From Niveispirillum sp. SYP-B3756 (GTDB taxonomy: Bacteria; Pseudomonadota; Alphaproteobacteria; Azospirillales; Azospirillaceae): a DNA stretch of 64,000 bases. The stretch spans positions 62,001 to 126,000 of the forward strand of contig NZ_WIDQ01000004.1 of assembly GCF_009495745.1 (NCBI RefSeq). The letters run 5' to 3'. The notes beneath the pieces were generated by a model. It was not told the DNA's origin. It saw only the letters and a program-made list of their open reading frames with translations, and did not search any database. Below are positions 25,843-36,246 of this stretch, in pieces (position 1 is the first letter of the stretch; the number at the start of each line of letters is the position of its first letter). The position numbers and the translations under genes are program-made.

Positions 25843-25896
25843 CCCCCGTGCAGCCAGCCCGACCTTGACATAGCCAAGGCAATTCTTCACTTTCCG

Positions 25897-26013
25897 AACC
25901 GTCCAAGGGGAACCCCGGCAAGGGGCTGAGATACCGCTATGGTGCCGTTCAACCGGCATTGGCGCGGGAACCCTTAGAACCTGATCCGGGTCGTACCGGC
26001 GTAGGGATGGGAT
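25897..26013 (+). ncRNA. TPP riboswitch (THI element) upstream of thiC
   Basis: The conserved blocks of the thiamine pyrophosphate aptamer are present in order: GGGGCTGAGATACCGCT near 25922, AACCCTTAGAACCTGATCC near 25970-25986 and GGCGTAGGGATGG (25998-26010). A GGGGC/GCCCC stem between 26021 and 26038 may be part of the expression platform. No U-tract is seen, so control is probably at translation. It lies about 90 bases before thiC. Confidence 0.93.
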
Positions 26014-26047
26014 TCATATAGGGGCCACATATCTGCCCCGCCTATGA

Positions 26048-27961
<1,914 letters not shown>

Positions 27962-27986
27962 GAGGGGGCGGGCACCTGAAATGTGT

Positions 27987-28010
27987 GTGGGGGGTGTTTG
28001 TACCCCCCAC
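27987..28010 (+). terminator. Possible terminator of thiC
   Basis: GTGGGGGGT pairs with ACCCCCCAC around a 6-base loop, 26 bases past the thiC stop. There is no T-run, so it may only stabilise the transcript end. Confidence 0.4.
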
Positions 28011-28121
28011 CGCTTGCCATCACAGGTTCTTGATCATGGGCGGCAAGGGCCTTCCGCTGAAGGCCCAAGCGGAGCGGCGATCGCCGCGCCTTCTGATGCG
28101 TTCTATCCGGCCGACCGAAGA

Positions 28122-28775
28122 TCAGGTCATCCAGCCGGGGAACAGCGCGCGTAGGCCGGCGGCGATGATTTCCACCGCCACGGCGGCCAGCAGCAGCCCG
28201 GTCAAACGGTTCATGATATTCAGGCCGGTCTGGCCCAGCTTGTTGCCAATCGGCACGGCCAGCCGCAGCGTGGCCAGCAGGCCGGCGCAGACGGCCAGGA
28301 TACAGCCGACCAGGATGGCAAAATGCTCCCAGCCCTGGCCGCGCTGTGCCTCGATGATGACGGCGGAGATGGAACCGGGGCCGGCCAGCAGCGGCAGACC
28401 CAGCGGTACCACGCCGATGGCAGTGCGCTGCCCGGCCTCGTCGGCTTCCTGCTCCGTATGTTTCATGGCCGACACGCTGGCATTCAGCAGCGACAGGGCG
28501 ATCAGCAGCAGCACGATGCCGCCGCCGACGCGGAAACTGGCCAAGCTGGTGCCCAGCACCGTCAGCACCGCATCGCCCAGGAAAACGGAGCTGATCAGCA
28601 CGGTTGCCACGGTCAGCACGGCCGACTGGGCGATGGCATTGCGCTGTTCACGCGTGCGCCCCTCCGTCATGCCCAGAAAGATCGGGATGGCGGCAAAGGG
28701 CGTGAGGATGGCAAACAAGGCAATGAGAAAACGCGAATATTCGGACCAGGCTTCCATGTCGCTTCCGTCGGACAA
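28122..28775 (-). CDS. MarC family integral membrane protein
   Basis: This 217-residue protein has six hydrophobic helices and belongs to the UPF0056/MarC family. Typical parts are ALFAILTPFAAIPIFLGMT, GLPLLAGPGSISAVI and NIMNRLTGLLLAAVAVE. The molecular function of MarC is not established, and it was once wrongly linked to multidrug resistance. It converges on thiC and stands alone. An alternative start at MEAWSEY, 6 codons later, is possible. Confidence 0.87.
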   Translation of the reverse strand: MSDGSDMEAWSEYSRFLIALFAILTPFAAIPIFLGMTEGRTREQRNAIAQSAVLTVATVLISSVFLGDAVLTVLGTSLASFRVGGGIVLLLIALSLLNASVSAMKHTEQEADEAGQRTAIGVVPLGLPLLAGPGSISAVIIEAQRGQGWEHFAILVGCILAVCAGLLATLRLAVPIGNKLGQTGLNIMNRLTGLLLAAVAVEIIAAGLRALFPGWMT

Positions 28776-29149
28776 AGGGCGGATTGCCCCTTATAGCATG
28801 GCTGGAGCGGGGAAAAGAAAGCCTGTCAACTGCCGAACTGCTGAGTGACAGCCCCATTCTTTTGCAGGGTGCCCGTGTCCTGCCGGTCACAGACCCATAC
28901 TGTTTGTTGCCGGAAAACCCAGCGAAACAGTACATTTTGTTTGATTGTTTTGGGTCACCGCCATGAAACTTTGATGATCAGGGGTGATACCGCGCAGGAG
29001 TTGGTTGACCATGCGCCCGCGCTTTGTGATATGGCAATGTGACAAGGCCGAATAATCCATCCTGGCCCGCCGCTTCTGACAAGGGCGGTGCCCGGACGGG
29101 CGGTTCGATGTGCGGCACCGCGTGCCGGCGACCCAGACGATGTGAGAAC
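28776..29149. promoter_or_regulatory. Intergenic region with olsB promoter
   Basis: This 374-base divergent gap lies between marC and olsB. It is relatively AT-rich around 28920-28975. TTGACC (29005-29010) and GATATG (29028-29033), 17 bases apart, are a candidate promoter for olsB with a leader of about 110 bases. I see no gene or known RNA in the rest. Confidence 0.45.
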
Positions 29150-29965
29150 ATGGCTGACATCACCACCGATGCCCTGATTTCCGGCGAGCTTCGCTCTGGC
29201 AATCTGGAGGTCCGCCTGGCGGAAAGCGCCGCCGAGGTTCACGCAGCCCAGATGCTGCGCTTCCGTGTCTTCTATGAGGAGATGCAGGCCCGGCCGACGC
29301 CGGAAATGGCGGCGCAGCGGCGCGATTACGACATGTTCGACACGTTGTGCGACCATCTGCTGGTGATCGACCATAATGTCGGCGCCGGGGCCAGCGGCGT
29401 GGTCGGCACCTATCGGCTGATCCGCCGCGCGGCGGCGGCACGGGCCGGTTCCTTCTATTCGTCAGACGAATACGATATCTCCCGGATTGAGGAATATCCG
29501 GGTGAGGTGCTGGAGCTGGGCCGGTCCTGCGTTGACCCCGCCTATCGCAGCCGGGGCACCATGCAGCTGCTGTGGCGCGGCATCGCCGCCTATGCCGCGC
29601 ATTATGATATCAAGCTGATGTTCGGCTGCGCCAGCCTGCCGGGGACCGATCCGAAGGCTTTGGCCCTGCCGCTCTCCTATCTCTATTACCATCATCTGGC
29701 CCCGCCGGCCCTGCGCCCGGTGGCCCTGCCGCATCGCTATGTCGAAATGGCGATGATGGAAGAGCATGAGATTGATCCGCGCCGCGGCATCAATGAGGTG
29801 CCGCCGCTGATCAAGGGCTATCTGCGCCTGGGCGGCTTCGTCGGCGAAGGGGCCGTGGTGGATCACCAGTTCAACACCACCGATGTTTCCATCGTGGTGA
29901 AGACCGATCTGATCACCGATAAATATCTGCGGCATTACGAACGGCGCGGTTCATCGCTGCTGTAA
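29150..29965 (+). CDS. olsB: Ornithine N-acyltransferase OlsB (GNAT)
   Basis: This 271-residue acyl-ACP-dependent enzyme makes lyso-ornithine lipid, the first step of phosphate-free ornithine-lipid synthesis at the inner membrane. Family features are LRFRVFYEEM, DMFDTLCDHLLVID, YLEIGRSC-like VLELGRSCVDPAYRSRG and GCASLPGTDP. The start is ATG 29150 (MADITTDALIS). An in-frame GTG at 29039 would add 37 unlikely residues. It is followed 26 bases later by olsA. Confidence 0.9.
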   Translation: MADITTDALISGELRSGNLEVRLAESAAEVHAAQMLRFRVFYEEMQARPTPEMAAQRRDYDMFDTLCDHLLVIDHNVGAGASGVVGTYRLIRRAAAARAGSFYSSDEYDISRIEEYPGEVLELGRSCVDPAYRSRGTMQLLWRGIAAYAAHYDIKLMFGCASLPGTDPKALALPLSYLYYHHLAPPALRPVALPHRYVEMAMMEEHEIDPRRGINEVPPLIKGYLRLGGFVGEGAVVDHQFNTTDVSIVVKTDLITDKYLRHYERRGSSLL

Positions 29966-29991
29966 GGTGATGGTCAAAGGCGGCGGGTAGG

Positions 29992-30843
29992 ATGGATATC
30001 GGATCAACAGGCCGCGGCATCATGCGGCTCAGCCTCTATGCCATCGTCACGGCGCTGGGCATCCCGCTGCAGGTACTGTTCCTGCGCTTTGGCGGGCCCT
30101 ATGCCCGCTTTCCCGCCGCCTATCACCGGCTCTGCTGCCGGATTCTGGGCCTGAATGTGGTGATGCAGGGGCGTCCGGTGACCGACCGGGCGGCCCTGTT
30201 CATCTCCAACCATTCCTCCTATCTCGATATTCCGGTGCTGGGGTCGCTGCTGCCCGCCAGCTTTGTTGCCAAGAACGAAGTCGGGGGCTGGCCGCTTTTC
30301 GGCCTGCTGGCGCGCCTGCAGCGCACCGTGTTTGTGGATCGCAACGCCCGCCACCGCGCCGATGAACAGCGCGACAGCATTGCCGGGCGCCTGCAGGCGG
30401 GCGACAAGCTGGTACTGTTCCCCGAAGGCACCAGCAGCGACGGCAACCGTACCCTTCCCTTCAAGACGGCCCTGTTCGCCGTGGCCGCCACCCAGGTGGA
30501 TGGCAAGCCGCTGACCCTGCAGCCGGTCAGCGTCACCGCCACGCATCTGGATGGCTTGCCGCTGGGCCATGCCTGGCGGGCGCTTTATGCCTGGTACGGC
30601 GATATGGAACTGCCGCCGCATCTGTGGCAGCTGGCCCGGCTGGGCGGGCGCATCAGGGTGCTGGTGGAATTCCATCCCCCGGTCTCCCTGGCCGATTTCA
30701 GCAGCCGTAAGGCGCTGGCCGAGCATTGCTGGCGCACCGTGGCGGCCGGCGTGGAACGTGCCGTGAAGGGCAGGGATGAACCGTTGGTGGCCGGAAATGA
30801 TGCGGCTCTGCCCGCAGCACCCCTGCCGGCAGCGGTGGGGTGA
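29992..30843 (+). CDS. olsA: Lysophospholipid/lyso-ornithine-lipid acyltransferase OlsA (PlsC-like)
   Basis: This 283-residue membrane-associated acyltransferase adds the second fatty acid to give ornithine lipid. The PlsC blocks are visible: ISNHSSYLDIPVLG (the HX4D motif) and VLFPEGTSSDGNRTLPFKTALF (the FPEGT block), after an N-terminal hydrophobic stretch. Its place right after olsB supports OlsA over a general PlsC. A short Ala/Pro-rich tail ends the protein. Confidence 0.88.
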   Translation: MDIGSTGRGIMRLSLYAIVTALGIPLQVLFLRFGGPYARFPAAYHRLCCRILGLNVVMQGRPVTDRAALFISNHSSYLDIPVLGSLLPASFVAKNEVGGWPLFGLLARLQRTVFVDRNARHRADEQRDSIAGRLQAGDKLVLFPEGTSSDGNRTLPFKTALFAVAATQVDGKPLTLQPVSVTATHLDGLPLGHAWRALYAWYGDMELPPHLWQLARLGGRIRVLVEFHPPVSLADFSSRKALAEHCWRTVAAGVERAVKGRDEPLVAGNDAALPAAPLPAAVG

Positions 30844-30853
30844 GGCCAAGCCC

Positions 30854-31492
30854 CTATTCCCCGCGTCGGCGGCGCAGATAGACGTAATAGGCACCGCCGC
30901 CGCCATGCTGCGGCTGGGCCTGATGCACGGCCAGCACCAGATCGCGCGTTGGTGTTTCGTGCAGCCAGCGCGGTACGGCACTGCGCAGCACCCCTTCACC
31001 GCGTGGCATCCCGCCCTTGCCGGTAATCACCAGCAAAAGCCGGCGGCCCTGCACATGACTGCGGCGGACAAAGCCGATCAGCGCGTCATGCGCCTCGCTT
31101 TGCGTCAGCCCATGCAGGTCGATCCGGCCATCAATGGCCAGACGGCCGCGCCGCACCTTTTCATTCGTCCGCTTGTCGATACCGCTGCGTGCCCCCAGGG
31201 TGGTGGGGGCCAGTTGCACCGTCACGGCGGCCTTTTGTTTCAAGGGCACCCCCCGCAACAGATCGGCCAGCCGTTCAGCATTCAAAGCGGCGGCCGGCGG
31301 CGGGGCGAGGGTGGGGTGCTTGCTGGGGGGCGGTGCGGTGGCCGGCGCGGGTGGCGGTGCCACGGGCGATGCCGTTTCGTCCCCCGCCTTGGGCCGGCGC
31401 TTGGGCCCGCGGAGCGGCACGGCATCGCGCATCACCGTGCGCCACAGATCCAACTCCGCCGCACTCGGCTTTTTGCCCCGCCGCTCAGCCAT
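30854..31492 (-). CDS. Smr/MutS2-type DNA-nuclease domain protein
   Basis: This 212-residue protein starts at MAERRGKKPSAAELDLW (a second start 5 codons upstream is possible). The N-terminal half is basic and Pro/Ala-rich. The C-terminal Smr domain has the key parts RIDLHGLTQSEAHDAL and LLLVITGKGG. Smr domains nick DNA or RNA structures. The exact role of the stand-alone alphaproteobacterial form is not known. It converges on olsA with a 10-base gap. Confidence 0.87.
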   Translation of the reverse strand: MAERRGKKPSAAELDLWRTVMRDAVPLRGPKRRPKAGDETASPVAPPPAPATAPPPSKHPTLAPPPAAALNAERLADLLRGVPLKQKAAVTVQLAPTTLGARSGIDKRTNEKVRRGRLAIDGRIDLHGLTQSEAHDALIGFVRRSHVQGRRLLLVITGKGGMPRGEGVLRSAVPRWLHETPTRDLVLAVHQAQPQHGGGGAYYVYLRRRRGE

Positions 31493-31687
31493 GGGGCATC
31501 CCGGCACCGCGCGGGTGCTTGCCTTGGATGGGCATAGGGGGAAACGGACAGGGCAAAGTGGTTTTCCGGCAAGCGCAATGGGGGGCTGCCGCTGCTGGTA
31601 TCATCGGCAACCCGGCGGAGCAATGTTTCATACTGCGTTGCGGAAGATGGGTGCCATCTGCCCGATGGCAATGGCGGTCGCCGCAGA

Positions 31688-32149
31688 TCAGCCGTCGCCC
31701 AGATATGGGGGTAGCTGCCCCTGGCAGGTGTGCAGCCTTGCCTCGAACTGACGGGCCAGATCTCCGAGCGTCACCTGGCCCAGGCGCATCAGAAGGGTGG
31801 ATCGCGCCTGCTCCAGCGCTTCGCCCAGACAGTGATTGACCGCCTGCTCCACCAAACAATCGGGATTGTCGGATGACGGGCCGATGGCGAACAGCTGCGG
31901 CGCGCCTAAGGCCTGATAAATATCCAGCAATGTCATCGCGTCCAGCGGTCGGGCCAGCACCCAGCCACCGCCATGCCCCTTTTCCGATCGCACCAAACCT
32001 TGATCGCGCAAACCCGCCATGGTCCGGCGCACCACCACGGGGTTGGTGTTCAACATGCCGGCCAGCAGTTCGGACGTGGCAGCCCCCTGCAGCCGATCCA
32101 TGTGGATCAGCGCATGAAGCATCCTGGAAAGGCGGCTATCGCTTCGCAT
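31688..32149 (-). CDS. Rrf2 family transcriptional regulator
   Basis: This 153-residue regulator has an N-terminal winged HTH (MRSDSRLSRMLHALIHMDRL, then ATSELLAGMLNTNPVVVRRTM) and the usual wing EKGHGGGWVLAR. Cysteines in NPDCLVEQAVNHCLGEAL and HTCQG could hold an Fe-S cluster or sense redox or NO. It is divergent from a thioredoxin-reductase-like gene across about 100 bases with a dyad, so it probably controls that gene. Confidence 0.87.
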   Translation of the reverse strand: MRSDSRLSRMLHALIHMDRLQGAATSELLAGMLNTNPVVVRRTMAGLRDQGLVRSEKGHGGGWVLARPLDAMTLLDIYQALGAPQLFAIGPSSDNPDCLVEQAVNHCLGEALEQARSTLLMRLGQVTLGDLARQFEARLHTCQGQLPPYLGDG

Positions 32150-32200
32150 CCATCCTCCTTAACGGAAATCACAAATCGTAACAAGCTGAGTTGCAAATGC

Positions 32201-32239
32201 TTGTGAGCTGCGCCATCATGTAGCTTATAAAGATACATG
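32201..32239 (+). promoter_or_regulatory. Candidate promoter/operator of the flavoprotein gene
   Basis: CATGTA (32217-32222) and TACATG (32234-32239) form a 6-11-6 inverted repeat that encloses TATAAA (32226-32231), a -10-like box. TTGTGA at 32201 could be a -35 with a long spacer. The dyad ends 12 bases before the start codon, a fitting place for Rrf2 repression. Confidence 0.45.
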
Positions 32240-32251
32240 AAAGGATGGATC

Positions 32252-33148
32252 ATGCTTTACGACGCCATCATCATTGGCGGCAGCTTTGCCGGGCTTTCTG
32301 CTGCGATACAGTTGGTCCGCGCCCGGCGGCGGGTGCTGCTGCTGGATGCCGGCCGGCCGCGCAACCGCTTCGCAGCCGCTTCCCATGGGTTTCTGGGGCA
32401 GGATGGGGTGCCGCCGGGGGATATTACGGCCGGTGCGCGGGCACAATTGGCCGCCTATCCGACCCTGACCATGGTTGATGGGCTGGTGGAGATGGCCGCC
32501 GGCAGATTGGATGACTTCAAGGTCACCCTTGCCGACGGGCGGGCCTTCCAGGGCCGGCGGCTGGTGTTGGCCTTCGGGGTGCGCGATGAACTACCTGATT
32601 TGCCAGGCGTGGCGGAGCGCTGGGGCACGGGCACTCTGCACTGCCCCTATTGCCATGGTTATGAGGTGGCGGGCCAGCCGCTGGGGGTGCTGGCCGGGCC
32701 GGCGGGGGTGGATCACCGGGCCTTGATGCTGCCGGATTGGGGGCCGACCACCTTGTTTTTGCAAGGTGCCCCGGAACCCGAACCGGCCATGGGGGAACGG
32801 CTGGCCGCGCGCGGGGTGGGAGTGGAACGCAGCCCTATCATTGAGCTGCTGGGGCCGTCGCCTGCGTTGCAGGCGGTGCGGCTGGCCGATGGCCGGGTGC
32901 AGGCTCTGACCGCATTGTTCGTCACAACCAGAACATCCCCCGTCAGTCCGCTGGCCGCGCAACTGGGATGCGAGCTGGTGGAGGGTATGACGGGCCCCCA
33001 TGTGCGTACTGACGGTAAGCAGCAGACCAGTGTGGCGGGCGTCTGTGCTGCTGGCGACGTGGCCTCCCCCCTGCATAATGGCACGTTGGCATCGGCCGCA
33101 GGGGTGATGGCGGCGCTGGCCACACATCATTCCTTGCTGGGGCTTTGA
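32252..33148 (+). CDS. Thioredoxin-reductase-like FAD/NAD(P) oxidoreductase
   Basis: This 298-residue flavoprotein starts at MLYDAIIIGGSFAGLSAAI (AAGGA seven bases upstream). It has the FAD motif GGSFAGLSAA, a redox pair HCPYCHGYE in place of the CAT/AC of true thioredoxin reductase, and a C-terminal FAD segment AGVCAAGDVASP. This HCPYC group is often paired with Rrf2-type or AsnC-type regulators. The electron acceptor is unknown. It converges on rpoH across a repeat element. Confidence 0.87.
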   Translation: MLYDAIIIGGSFAGLSAAIQLVRARRRVLLLDAGRPRNRFAAASHGFLGQDGVPPGDITAGARAQLAAYPTLTMVDGLVEMAAGRLDDFKVTLADGRAFQGRRLVLAFGVRDELPDLPGVAERWGTGTLHCPYCHGYEVAGQPLGVLAGPAGVDHRALMLPDWGPTTLFLQGAPEPEPAMGERLAARGVGVERSPIIELLGPSPALQAVRLADGRVQALTALFVTTRTSPVSPLAAQLGCELVEGMTGPHVRTDGKQQTSVAGVCAAGDVASPLHNGTLASAAGVMAALATHHSLLGL

Positions 33149-33255
33149 CGACACGGGCTGTCGCCCCGATTTCCTGTTGTCCCCTCTAGTGCTGGCCGAA
33201 GAGCTGACCTTGCGCGGGCAGGGCAGAGCCTGCGGGCGCTCGTCTCATGCCAGCG

Positions 33256-33398
33256 GCTGAAAATATTGACCGTCAGTCAATATTTTCAGCACCTCAGGCG
33301 CCGGCGCCAACATCCGTTGGCTTGGCTTGGCTTCACGCGGCACGTGCCGCGCGGCGGCAGTCGCCGCCGTACCAACGGCCATGAATTATGACCGTTGG
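33256..33398 (-). repeat. Multi-hairpin intergenic element, copy 3 (rpoH 3' side)
   Basis: H1 has 15-base arms, GCTGAAAATATTGAC and GTCAATATTTTCAGC (33256-33290). H2 is CCAAC/GTTGG (33307-33320). H3 is CGCGGCACGTGCCGCG (33336-33351), H4 is CGGCGGC/GCCGCCG (33352-33369) and H5 is CCAACGG/CCGTTGG with inner pairing (33372-33398). It ends 2 bases from the rpoH stop codon. It is nearly identical to copy 4 on the other side of rpoH. Confidence 0.9.
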
Positions 33399-33400
33399 TA

Positions 33401-34288
33401 TCACGCCTCCAGCAGCAATTCCCCATGGTCACGCACGCGCTTCATCATGCTGGCTTTCAGCTTGTTGAGCGCGCGGGTTTCCAACTGGCGCACGCGTTCC
33501 TTGCTCACACCCAGCACACGGCCCAGCTCTTCCAGCGTGGCACCTTCATCACGCAGGCGGCGTTCGGCGATGATCTGGCGTTCGCGCGGGCTGAGTTCGC
33601 CCAACGCTTCGGCCAGCCAGTGGGAGCGCATCCGGCCGTCGCGCATCCCGATCACCACATCTTCCGGGGAGGGGCGGTTATCGGCCAGCAGATCCTGCCA
33701 CTCCCCCTCGCCGGCCTCGCTCAGCGGGTTGTTCAGCGACTGGTCGGCGGCGGCCAGCCGCTGTTCCATCGTCTCCACCTCGCGGGCATCGACATTCAGG
33801 GTCTGGGCGATCTGGGCCCGATCCTCATCGCTCAACCCCGTGGCAGAGGGGTTGCCGGCGATACGGGCGCGCAGGCGGCGCAGGTTGAAGAACAGGGATT
33901 TCTGCGCCGCCGTGGTGCCGGTGCGCACGATGGACCAGTTGCGCAGCACGTAATCCTGGATGGCGGAGCGAATCCACCAGGCGGCATAGGTGGAAAAGCG
34001 CACATCGCGTTCCGGCTCAAACCGGCTGGCCGCCTGCATCAGCCCGACATTGCCTTCCTGCACCAGATCGCCCATCGGCAGCCCGTAATTGCGGAAGCGG
34101 GTGGCGGTGGCAATCACCAGACGGGTGTAGGAGCGCACCAGTTCATGCAGGGCCCGCTGGTCCCCCTTCTCCCGCCAGCGCCGGGCCAGATCCAGCTCAT
34201 GATCGCGTTCCAGCAGCGGTTGTTTCATCGCCTGGCGGATGAAGGCGACATTGGCACGCTGGGTTTCGGGATCGTCGATATGGGCCAC
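33401..34288 (-). CDS. rpoH: RNA polymerase heat-shock sigma factor RpoH (sigma-32)
   Basis: This 295-residue sigma factor directs RNA polymerase to heat-shock promoters. Region 2 is clear (GDLVQEGNVGLMQAASRFEPERDVRFSTYAAWWIRSAI). The RpoH-box QKSLFFNLRRLR separates it from other group 3 sigmas. Region 4.2 has the HTH TLEELGRVLGVSKERVRQLETRALNKL. The gene is flanked on both sides by near-identical multi-hairpin elements in the same orientation. Alphaproteobacteria often have more than one rpoH, and which paralogue this is cannot be told. Confidence 0.94.
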   Translation of the reverse strand: MAHIDDPETQRANVAFIRQAMKQPLLERDHELDLARRWREKGDQRALHELVRSYTRLVIATATRFRNYGLPMGDLVQEGNVGLMQAASRFEPERDVRFSTYAAWWIRSAIQDYVLRNWSIVRTGTTAAQKSLFFNLRRLRARIAGNPSATGLSDEDRAQIAQTLNVDAREVETMEQRLAAADQSLNNPLSEAGEGEWQDLLADNRPSPEDVVIGMRDGRMRSHWLAEALGELSPRERQIIAERRLRDEGATLEELGRVLGVSKERVRQLETRALNKLKASMMKRVRDHGELLLEA

Positions 34289-34395
34289 AGGGAACCTCCG
34301 CTCGTATCCGTGTCGCGGCGGGTTGGCCGCCGTCAGATGCGATTGATACGGGGGGAGATTCCGGCTGGATCACCTGTGTTGCAGAAAAATTTATG

Positions 34396-34422
34396 CCGAG
34401 AGCCATGAAATATGGCTCTCGG
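34396..34422. other. Isolated hairpin upstream of rpoH
   Basis: CCGAGAGCCAT pairs with ATGGCTCTCGG. It resembles H5 of copy 5 and H1 of copy 6 (CCAAGAGCCATG). It lies between the rpoH 5' region and copy 4, so it may be a detached hairpin of the same family. Confidence 0.5.
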
Positions 34423-34448
34423 TCTGTGCATTTTCCCTTATACCAGCG

Positions 34449-34586
34449 GCTGAAAATATTGACCGTCGGTCAATATTTTCAGCACCTCAGACGCCGGCGC
34501 CAACATCCGTTGGCTTGGCTTCAAGCGGCACGTGCCGCGCGGCGGCAGTCGCCGCCGTACCAACGGTCATGAATTATGACCGTTGG
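34449..34586 (-). repeat. Multi-hairpin intergenic element, copy 4 (rpoH 5' side)
   Basis: This copy shares all five hairpins with copy 3 and differs from it at only a handful of positions, mainly in the loops and in the linker TTGGCTTC. It lies in the same orientation 1.2 kb away, on the other side of rpoH. Its H5 runs directly into copy 5. Confidence 0.9.
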
Positions 34587-34590
34587 TATT

Positions 34591-34689
34591 AGACGCCGGG
34601 CGCTGCCTCCGGCAGCTCGGGCTTGCGCAGGCACGTGCCTGCGGGCCAGCGGTCGCTGGCCTCCAAGAGCCATGGACCATGGCTCTTGG
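34591..34689 (-). repeat. Multi-hairpin intergenic element, copy 5 (gor 3' end)
   Basis: The linker GACGCCGGGC is followed by H2 GCTGCC/GGCAGC, then CGGGCTTG. H3 is CGCAGGCACGTGCCTGCG, H4 is GGCCAGCG/CGCTGGCC and H5 is CCAAGAGCCATG/CATGGCTCTTGG (34663-34689). It ends one base before the gor stop codon. It has no H1 of its own and seems to share the H5 of copy 4. Confidence 0.9.
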
Positions 34690-34690
34690 A

Positions 34691-36058
34691 TTACTCCGGG
34701 TCGGGTGCCTTGCTGCGCATGGTGACGAATTCCTCCGCCGCCGTCGGGTGCAGGCCGATGGTGCGATCGAAATCCTGCTTGGTGGCGCCCATATTCATCG
34801 CCACGGCGATGGCCTGGATCATCTCCGGCGTGTCCGATCCCACCATGTGGCAGCCGATCACCTTCTGCGTGGCCCGGTCCACCACCAGCTTCATCAAGGT
34901 GCGCTGGTCGCGGCCGGAAAGCTGGTGGCGCATCGGCTTGAAGCTGCTGCGGTAGATATCCACCGCCCACCCCAGCTTGGCGCGGGCCTGTTCTTCCGTC
35001 AGCCCCAGGGTGGCCACCGGCGGGATGGAGAAAACGGCGGTGGGGATATTGTCGTAATTCACATCGCGCGGGCGGTTGCCATAGAGCCGGTCGGCCAGCA
35101 CATGGCCTTCCGCCAGGGCCACCGGCGTCAGGTTGATGCGGTTGGTGACATCCCCCAGGGCATAGATGCTGGGCACACTGGTCTGATACTGATCATTCAC
35201 CTTGATGGCGCCATTGCCATCCAGCTCAATGTCGACATTTTCCAAGCCCAGCTTGGCCGTCATCGGCTTGCGCCCGATGGCATAGATCACCGCGTCGCAG
35301 GGCAGCGGGGTGCCATCGCTCAAGGTGGCGACCAGACATTCATCGGTCTTCTCGATCCGCTCCACCACCGTGTTCAGGCGCAGGTCGATGCCGGTCTTCA
35401 CCAGCTCATCCGTGACAAAGGTACGGACATCGCCATCAAAGCCGCGCAGAATCTGGTGCCCGCGATAGAGCAGCGTCACCTCTGCCCCCAGCCCCTTGAA
35501 CAGGCTGGCAAATTCCAGGGCGATATAGCCGCCGCCGGCCACCACCACCCGGCGGGGAAAGCGGGGCAGATGGAACACCTCGTTCGACGTGATGCCATAT
35601 TCCCTGGCCCCCGGCTGGCCCGGCAGTTCCGGCCAGCCACCGGTGGCAATCAGGATACGTTCGGCGGTGATATGCTGGCCATTCACCGCCACCGTATGCT
35701 CATCCACAATGGTGGCCCGGCCGTCGAACAGGGTGACGCCGGCCCCTTCCAGCAGGCCGCGATAAATGCCGTTCAGCCGGCCGATCTCCTTATCCTTGGC
35801 GGCGATCAGGGCGGACCAGTCATGCACCGGCTTTTCCACGCTCCAGCCAAAACCAGCCGCATCCTCGAACGCGTAGGCATATTCGGCGGCATAGACCAGC
35901 AGCTTCTTGGGCACACAGCCGACATTCACGCAGGTACCGCCATAATAGCGCTCCTCCGCCACTGCCACGCGGGCGCCATGCTGGGCGGCGATGCGCGCAG
36001 CGCGCACCCCGCCGGAACCGGCACCGATGGTGAAAAGGTCGAAATCATAGCTGGCCAT
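34691..36058 (-). CDS. gor: Glutathione-disulfide reductase
   Basis: This 455-residue flavoenzyme reduces GSSG with NADPH. The FAD site is GAGSGGVRAARIAAQHGA, the redox disulfide is GGTCVNVGCVPKK, the NADPH site is VVAGGGYIALEFASLFKGLG and the C-terminal catalytic His-Glu pair is in GLHPTAAEEFVTM. It stands alone. A multi-hairpin element touches its stop codon. Confidence 0.93.
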   Translation of the reverse strand: MASYDFDLFTIGAGSGGVRAARIAAQHGARVAVAEERYYGGTCVNVGCVPKKLLVYAAEYAYAFEDAAGFGWSVEKPVHDWSALIAAKDKEIGRLNGIYRGLLEGAGVTLFDGRATIVDEHTVAVNGQHITAERILIATGGWPELPGQPGAREYGITSNEVFHLPRFPRRVVVAGGGYIALEFASLFKGLGAEVTLLYRGHQILRGFDGDVRTFVTDELVKTGIDLRLNTVVERIEKTDECLVATLSDGTPLPCDAVIYAIGRKPMTAKLGLENVDIELDGNGAIKVNDQYQTSVPSIYALGDVTNRINLTPVALAEGHVLADRLYGNRPRDVNYDNIPTAVFSIPPVATLGLTEEQARAKLGWAVDIYRSSFKPMRHQLSGRDQRTLMKLVVDRATQKVIGCHMVGSDTPEMIQAIAVAMNMGATKQDFDRTIGLHPTAAEEFVTMRSKAPDPE

Positions 36059-36246
36059 GGCGGGGCGCTCATCGTTGGTCGCGGCGGGAGGCTTGGTTCC
36101 TCAATGCGCACAAGTGGGTAAGCGGGCAAGCGCTTTCCAGCCCCGCCGGGGCGAAGCGCAGCCATGCAGGGGAATGTAGGAGAGAAAAGGTCCAAGGCTC
36201 AGAAACAGGGATGCCACGGGTGCGGCACAGGCCGCACCAACGGTCA

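Noticed and set aside
28011-28120. A further copy of the multi-hairpin element past marC
   Set aside because: GCGGCGATCGCCGC and a GGGCCTTC stem are present, but the conserved linkers (GCGCCGGGC, TTGGCTTG) are not.
34583-36121. A 512-codon open frame on the plus strand over gor
   Set aside because: It is antisense to glutathione reductase, is low-complexity and crosses the repeat element.
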